NCBI GenBank assembly: GCA_023254645.1
Contig: JALRLA010000364.1
Location: 1 to 10,705, forward strand
DNA length: 10,705 nt
Direction: 5' to 3'
Source of the DNA: Bacteroidia bacterium
GTDB taxonomy: Bacteria; Bacteroidota; Bacteroidia; NS11-12g; UBA955
Shown: piece by piece, positions 6,266 through 10,705 of the stretch
Position numbering within the stretch: the stretch's first letter is position 1
Layout: every line of letters starts with the position of its first letter
Translations under genes and position numbers: made by a program
The notes under the pieces: model-generated
The model's database searches: none
Seen by the model: only the letters and a program-made list of their open reading frames with translations
What the model was told of the DNA's origin: nothing

Positions 6266-7558
6266 ATGAATCGCAGCCAAAACAAAATCGCAAAATGCCT
6301 TTTTTTCATTTCCTTAATAGCCTCTCAAACAAAGACTTATGGACAATTGATCATCGACAGCGTTTCATTGGGTTCGAATTTTTCCAATGAGGTATTCTAT
6401 TCATTGAGCCAAGGCGAAACCAAAGCAAGCGGAATCGCCGATTGGGATTTGGCCCATACGACGGTATCCAGAGACAATTGCTTGCGCTTGAATCACGTGA
6501 AAGGCTGGGAGCTTCGCCAATACCCCAATGGAAGCATTGCCGATTGGTCAAGCATGGACACTAGCAATTGGAAGTCTTGGCCCATGTATTTCAATTCGCC
6601 CGAAAATCATCTATTGGGGGCCTTCAATCGCACGAAAAACAGCAAAAACGTTTGGGATTTTTCTTGGGGTGTCTATAACCCCAATACCCATGAGGTGGTG
6701 GGTGACTCTTTGTTCCTATTGATAAAGGATGGCCAAGCTGTCATGAAGTTCTGGCCGGTCGTCCAAAAAATCAATGGCGACCTGATCTTTCAAACCCAAA
6801 CCTTTGATGGTAGCCCCGCCAAGAAAGACACCCTTTTGCAGAGCGTGGCGGGAAAACGCCACCACAAGTACTACTCTTTTGCTCAAGGCCAATTCAACGT
6901 GGAGCCATTAAAAGATGAATGGGACTTGCGATTTACGCAATATGCCGAACCCCAGTGGGATTCGACCCAGAATGTTTGGAATCCCAACATTGTTGTCGGG
7001 GTGCAGTCCTCGCCAAGTTTGCGGGTGAAGCCGATTGAGAATCACTCTTGGCAATGGGCCTTGGATTCTTCTTGGGCTTACCAGGGTGCGACTTTCTTTG
7101 ATCTGAATTCTATAGGATCGAACTGGAAGGCATTGGATAGCCAATCTCAAACTTGGTCGGTGAAACCCGAGTTGAGTTATTGGTTGGACAACGACAGTAC
7201 CCAGGCGATTTTTCATTTCCTCAAGTTCGAGGGGGAAAACACAGGCAAGATTGTCTTCGAGTTTTGGCCATTGGCCCAGACCTTGAACCTCATTGAACCC
7301 AAAACTTTAGACATGGCCAAGGCCTTCCCTAACCCGGTTTTGGATCAATTGTTCATTCCTATTTCTTCAGTTGAAGCGGCCGAATTAACCCTTTTCAACA
7401 GTCAAGGCCAGTGCGTGGCGAGTTCTGGGCAAATCACTCTGCAAAATGGCTCAGCTCCCGTAATTACTATGCCTATCCAGCACCTACCGAGTGGTAGGTA
7501 TGTGCTAAAAATTGCCCAAAACGGTCAAGTAAGCAGCCAAACCATCATCAAGCTTTGA
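6266..7558 (+). CDS. T9SS-secreted protein with two HmuY-like domains
   Basis: A 430-residue secreted protein. Signal peptide 1-27 (basic start, hydrophobic 11-20, end at YGQ). C-terminal T9SS sorting domain about 350-430: FPNPVLDQLFIP, LFNSQGQ, LPSGRYVLKI and a final TIIKL, as in type A Por tails. The middle is two repeated units. Unit 1 (about 33-165) has NEVFYSLSQG, W60-D61-L-A, N101-W102 and KFW at 161-163. Unit 2 (about 195-335) has KYYSFAQG, EPL at 213-215, W219-D220-L-R-F and EFW at 332-334. These match the downstream lipoprotein unit by unit, and the aromatic/WD(I,L)xF pattern is that of the HmuY heme-binding family as I know it. His64, 77, 115, 199, 200, 260 and 317 are possible ligand residues. 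It probably acts outside the cell as a carrier for heme or a similar ligand. The T9SS tail and repeats are seen; the ligand is inferred. Confidence 0.85.
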   Translation: MNRSQNKIAKCLFFISLIASQTKTYGQLIIDSVSLGSNFSNEVFYSLSQGETKASGIADWDLAHTTVSRDNCLRLNHVKGWELRQYPNGSIADWSSMDTSNWKSWPMYFNSPENHLLGAFNRTKNSKNVWDFSWGVYNPNTHEVVGDSLFLLIKDGQAVMKFWPVVQKINGDLIFQTQTFDGSPAKKDTLLQSVAGKRHHKYYSFAQGQFNVEPLKDEWDLRFTQYAEPQWDSTQNVWNPNIVVGVQSSPSLRVKPIENHSWQWALDSSWAYQGATFFDLNSIGSNWKALDSQSQTWSVKPELSYWLDNDSTQAIFHFLKFEGENTGKIVFEFWPLAQTLNLIEPKTLDMAKAFPNPVLDQLFIPISSVEAAELTLFNSQGQCVASSGQITLQNGSAPVITMPIQHLPSGRYVLKIAQNGQVSSQTIIKL

Positions 7559-9849
7559 GACGCCTTCGATTGCTTTTGCTTCTGACAGCCCTGGGGCTAC
7601 CTATTGCCATTTTTGGACAACCCAAATTTGCAGAGAAGCGCGCGGCCATTGACAGCAGTTTGCAATTGATCATTGTCAATTCTCAAGGGCAGGCAGTGGG
7701 CATTTGCCAAGTAACGGTTCATCCTCTGGGCAATTCTCAGAGTTTTTGGTTCCAAACCGATAGTTTGAGCCAGGTTCACATTCCCCATATGCTGCCTAGC
7801 GAGATTGAAGTCGTCCCTCAGAATCTAGCCTATCTCAATCAGCTTTTTACAGTACAAATCGTTCCAGCAGAGGGCGTGATTACCCTGACCCTAACCAATC
7901 GAGACGAACGCATTGACCCCATTTCCATCACAGGGGCCATCAACCCTCAGGCCATTAGTAAAACCCTGTATTCGGTCGAGGTCATCTCCTCCAAGAAAAT
8001 CGCGGCCATGGGTGCGCAAAGCGTGGATGCAGTTCTCCAAAATCAATCTAACATCAACATTACCCAAGATGCTGTACTGGGCAGCGGGGTTCAGTTGCAG
8101 GGCATGAGTGGAGCAGACGTCAAAATTCTCATCGATGGTGTTCCCATGATTGGCCGCTTGAATGGAAACATCGATTTGTCTCAAATTCCGACCCACCAAA
8201 TCGATCGCATTGAAATCGTCGAAGGCCCTATGAGCGTCATTTACGGTTCAGATGCCATCGGCGGTTTGATCAACATCATTTCCAAAAAACCTGACCAACC
8301 AGGACTGCGCTTGGACGCCCATGCCTATGGCAATAGCGTCGGATGGAGAAACTTTGATGCCAGTGGGCAATGGAGGTACAAGAATTGGGGCATTTCTGGA
8401 TTTGCCGGACGCCAGTTTTCTTATGGCTACGACTTGGACCCCAGTACCCGTATGATGGATTGGAGGCCTAAGACCAAAATTTTCAGCGGGGCCCAGCTCC
8501 AATACCGAGCCGATAAGGCCGAACACCAATGGAAAGTCCAGCATTTCTATGAAAAGTTGACCGACCGCAGCAATGCTGAATCCAATTTGACCTCTGTTGG
8601 CGGCTACACCAACTACTACTACACAGAACGATTGGATTTCAGCCACAACAGCTTGATTCATTTGGGCCCAAACTGCGATTTGAACTGGCAAAACAGCGCC
8701 AATTTTTACAATCGAGACAAGGTTTCTTACTGGAGAAATTTGGTGACTGGAAACGAAAATCTAACGGGCCCAGAAGACCAAGACACTACCCTTAACAGGC
8801 AGTTGAATAGCCGTGCCATCATAGGTTCAAGAGGCAGCCACCGATTGAATTGGCTTACCGGGTATGAGGCCAACGCAGAGACTTTGAGCAGCCACCGCAT
8901 CAAGGGCTTATCACCGCTTTATTCTGTAGCCGTATTTGCCAGTGCGGAATGGCACATTCGCTCTTGGTGGCAAATTCGACCATCTGCCCGATGGTCCCTC
9001 AACAATCAATTTGGACGAGCCCTTTCCAGCGAATCCAATTGGAACATATCCCCGTTCATCCCTTCCATTCAAAGCAAATGGCAAATCAGCCCCCATTTGA
9101 CCTTGCGAGGATCGGCCGCCAAAGCTTTCCGAGCTCCGAGTTTGAAAGAGTTGTACTTCTTGTTTGTCGATATCAACCACAACATTCACGGCAACACTCA
9201 ACTTCAACCCGAGCTAAGCGACAACTACACGGCCACCATTGAATACCGCCATTCTTTTGCCAATGGCTTAGGTGCCGTTTTCAAGACCAACTGGTTCTAC
9301 AACAACGTCGACAACCGAATTGAACTGGCGCTCTTGGACCAGCGATACAACTATTACCAGTACATCAACATAGGCAAACTTCAAACCCAGGGTCTTACTC
9401 CGCAATTTGAATACTACGGAGCAAACTGGAGCACCAAGCTGTCAGGAACTTGGGTGAGATCGCAGATTCAAATAGACACCAGCAGCCAGCAACAGGGCTG
9501 GAATTCTGTTCAGGCCGTTTGGAACCTAGAATACAGATGGCCTTCGCCAGACATTAGCGCCAACGTCTACACCAAATTCAATGGCCAACAACGCGGGTTT
9601 TACGCCAACGGCAACACTTACTCCATCGAGCAATTCTCCATGGTCGATGTCGTATTAGCTAAAACGCTGCAGTGGCAAACCGGAAAACAGATTATTCCAA
9701 TTTCTGTTCAACTGGGTTGCAACAATGCACTGGGTGTTCGCCGAATTGGCGCGATAGGCCTATTGAGCACTCCTCACAACACTGCGTCACAAAATCTCAA
9801 TATTTCTCCTGGCCGCTCCCTCTTCTTGGCCCTTAAGGTAACTTTGTAA
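7555..9849 (+). CDS. TonB-dependent outer-membrane receptor, heme-receptor-like
   Basis: A 764-residue receptor that would import a ligand across the outer membrane using TonB energy. Order: signal peptide 1-22 (RRLRLLLLL core, end at FGQ); a divergent carboxypeptidase-regulatory-like domain at about 36-114; the plug at about 124-245 with VKILIDGVPM, IDRIEIVEGPMSVIYGSDAIGG and INIISKKP; then a 22-strand-type barrel to the C-terminus. Residues 525-528 are FRAP, followed by His542, His545 and NTQL at 547-550. In heme receptors such as HmuR the corresponding motifs are YRAP, a His and NPDL with, as I recall, the same 22-residue offset. The start is a TTG at 7555 whose last bases overlap the TGA of the preceding gene (TTGA). 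No ATG lies near, and the signal peptide needs this start. Its flanking genes are both HmuY-like, supporting a heme or tetrapyrrole substrate; this is not proven. Confidence 0.93.
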   Translation: MRRLRLLLLLTALGLPIAIFGQPKFAEKRAAIDSSLQLIIVNSQGQAVGICQVTVHPLGNSQSFWFQTDSLSQVHIPHMLPSEIEVVPQNLAYLNQLFTVQIVPAEGVITLTLTNRDERIDPISITGAINPQAISKTLYSVEVISSKKIAAMGAQSVDAVLQNQSNINITQDAVLGSGVQLQGMSGADVKILIDGVPMIGRLNGNIDLSQIPTHQIDRIEIVEGPMSVIYGSDAIGGLINIISKKPDQPGLRLDAHAYGNSVGWRNFDASGQWRYKNWGISGFAGRQFSYGYDLDPSTRMMDWRPKTKIFSGAQLQYRADKAEHQWKVQHFYEKLTDRSNAESNLTSVGGYTNYYYTERLDFSHNSLIHLGPNCDLNWQNSANFYNRDKVSYWRNLVTGNENLTGPEDQDTTLNRQLNSRAIIGSRGSHRLNWLTGYEANAETLSSHRIKGLSPLYSVAVFASAEWHIRSWWQIRPSARWSLNNQFGRALSSESNWNISPFIPSIQSKWQISPHLTLRGSAAKAFRAPSLKELYFLFVDINHNIHGNTQLQPELSDNYTATIEYRHSFANGLGAVFKTNWFYNNVDNRIELALLDQRYNYYQYINIGKLQTQGLTPQFEYYGANWSTKLSGTWVRSQIQIDTSSQQQGWNSVQAVWNLEYRWPSPDISANVYTKFNGQQRGFYANGNTYSIEQFSMVDVVLAKTLQWQTGKQIIPISVQLGCNNALGVRRIGAIGLLSTPHNTASQNLNISPGRSLFLALKVTL

Positions 9850-9856
9850 AATCATT

Positions 9857-10705
9857 GTGAAGCGCCCATCCCTACTCATCTTCTGGAGTTTTTTAAGCTT
9901 ACTTTCCTGGTCACTAACCGCCTGTGAAAAAGAGGAGCCCTTGTATCCTCAACCTCAGGTTCCTGCTGGCTTGCAGACCCGTGAATTTGCGATGGGCGAG
10001 AATTATGAAAACCAGATTTGGTTTCACATTGGCTCACAAACCGGCAGCAGCAATGCCTTTGGATTGTGGGACATCGCCTTTGCTTGCGATTCCAAGCCCC
10101 ACCTCATCATCAACGGCGGCAAAAACCAAGCCTTCAGTTTGGCGGCCTTCGCCAATCTGGATTACGGCCAAGTAGGACTCGACCAATTACCGACAGCCAA
10201 CTGGGCCATCGATGTGCTCAATGGCAACCAAGATTCAATGGCATTCGGCGATCCCTTCCAATACGAATCTCCTGGACATTATTCCGCGCAATCAACGGTT
10301 TATGTATTGGATCGTGGCGACGATAGCTTGGGCTCCCAGCGTTACATCAAGATTCAATTGACGGGTTACAGAGCAGGTGTTTATAGCTTTCGCTGGGGCT
10401 ACCTCCCAGAAACCACTCCCCGTTTCACCACCTACATGAAGGTGAATGAAGAAAAAAACTACGTCTACTACTCGTTCGCCAAGAAAAACGATGTGCAAAA
10501 CGAGCCCCTACACAAGTCGGCTTGGGATATCGTATTTACGACCTACAAAGAACCTGTACCCGAACCCGGAACCGGCATTTTGTATCCCTATGTACTGCGC
10601 GGGGTATTGATCAATCCCACCCATTTGCAAGTTTGCGAAATAGGGCCAGAAACTCCCTTCGAAGCCATGAATTTGGACAAAGCCAAATCATTGAATTTCA
10701 GCCGA
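9857..10705 (+). CDS. HmuY-family lipoprotein with two HmuY-like domains, 5' part
   Basis: The frame is open from a GTG at 9857 to the window edge (283 residues, 3' end missing), seven bases after the receptor stop. A TTG at 9855 is in another frame, so GTG is the best start. Residues 1-22 form a lipoprotein signal with lipobox LTAC (Cys23). The acidic/lysine CEKEEP that follows resembles the Bacteroidota lipoprotein export signal, suggesting surface exposure. Unit 1 (about 44-190) has MGENYENQIWF, W71-D72-I-A-F, an NGG at 86-88, N115-W116 and FRW at 178-180. Unit 2 starts near 195 with YVYYSFAKK, EPL at 216-218 and W223-D224-I-V-F. The WDIAF and NGG patterns fit HmuY, the hemophore-like partner of HmuR in Porphyromonas. 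Likely role: capture ligand at the cell surface and pass it to the receptor. His57, 82, 141 and 219 are candidate ligands. The family is fairly clear; heme specificity is inferred. Confidence 0.85.
   Translation, partial: MKRPSLLIFWSFLSLLSWSLTACEKEEPLYPQPQVPAGLQTREFAMGENYENQIWFHIGSQTGSSNAFGLWDIAFACDSKPHLIINGGKNQAFSLAAFANLDYGQVGLDQLPTANWAIDVLNGNQDSMAFGDPFQYESPGHYSAQSTVYVLDRGDDSLGSQRYIKIQLTGYRAGVYSFRWGYLPETTPRFTTYMKVNEEKNYVYYSFAKKNDVQNEPLHKSAWDIVFTTYKEPVPEPGTGILYPYVLRGVLINPTHLQVCEIGPETPFEAMNLDKAKSLNFSR

Noticed and set aside
9924..10175. 83-codon frame starting at 9924
   Set aside because: It is in a different frame from the lipoprotein gene, which is open from 9857 to the edge with a signal peptide, lipobox and HmuY-like motifs.

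Overview
The window looks like a chromosomal segment of a Bacteroidota bacterium, probably of the Flavobacteriales type. The evidence is a C-terminal type IX secretion (T9SS) sorting domain, HmuY-like proteins, a DUF4294 protein, a Bacteroidota-style Lgt, TAnnTTTG promoter boxes and little sign of Shine-Dalgarno sequences. The window is almost fully coding. No gap exceeds 300 bases; the longest is the 126-base divergent promoter region at 6140-6265. I saw no RNA genes, insertion sequences or CRISPR arrays.

Left edge: the 3' end of a FecCD-type iron/cobalamin/heme ABC permease (+ strand, stop 515-517) meets a leftward gene train stop-to-stop. Read in its own direction, the leftward train is hscA (Hsp70 chaperone for Fe-S cluster assembly), an outer-membrane beta-barrel gene starting one base after the hscA stop, mtaB (tRNA methylthiotransferase), lgt (lipoprotein diacylglyceryl transferase) and a DUF4294 gene overlapping lgt by 46 bases. 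mtaB appears to have its own promoter overlapping the end of the barrel gene.

Right part: diverging from hscA is a tightly packed rightward operon. (1) A 430-residue secreted protein ends in a T9SS sorting domain; its body holds two HmuY-like domains. (2) A 764-residue TonB-dependent receptor carries a FRAP motif like that of heme receptors and starts at a TTG overlapping the previous stop. (3) A lipoprotein, running off the right edge, also has two HmuY-like domains and starts at a GTG. The secreted protein and the lipoprotein are recognisably homologous to each other on reading.

The main point of interest is this three-gene set. A T9SS-exported, double-domain HmuY-like protein, a receptor and a surface-type double-domain HmuY-like lipoprotein look like a two-carrier uptake relay for heme or a similar iron/tetrapyrrole ligand. 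Homology between the two carriers is seen in the sequence. The heme ligand and relay order are inference. hscA, mtaB (an Fe-S enzyme), the FecCD permease and lgt (which would lipidate the lipoprotein) make a suggestive but unproven setting.
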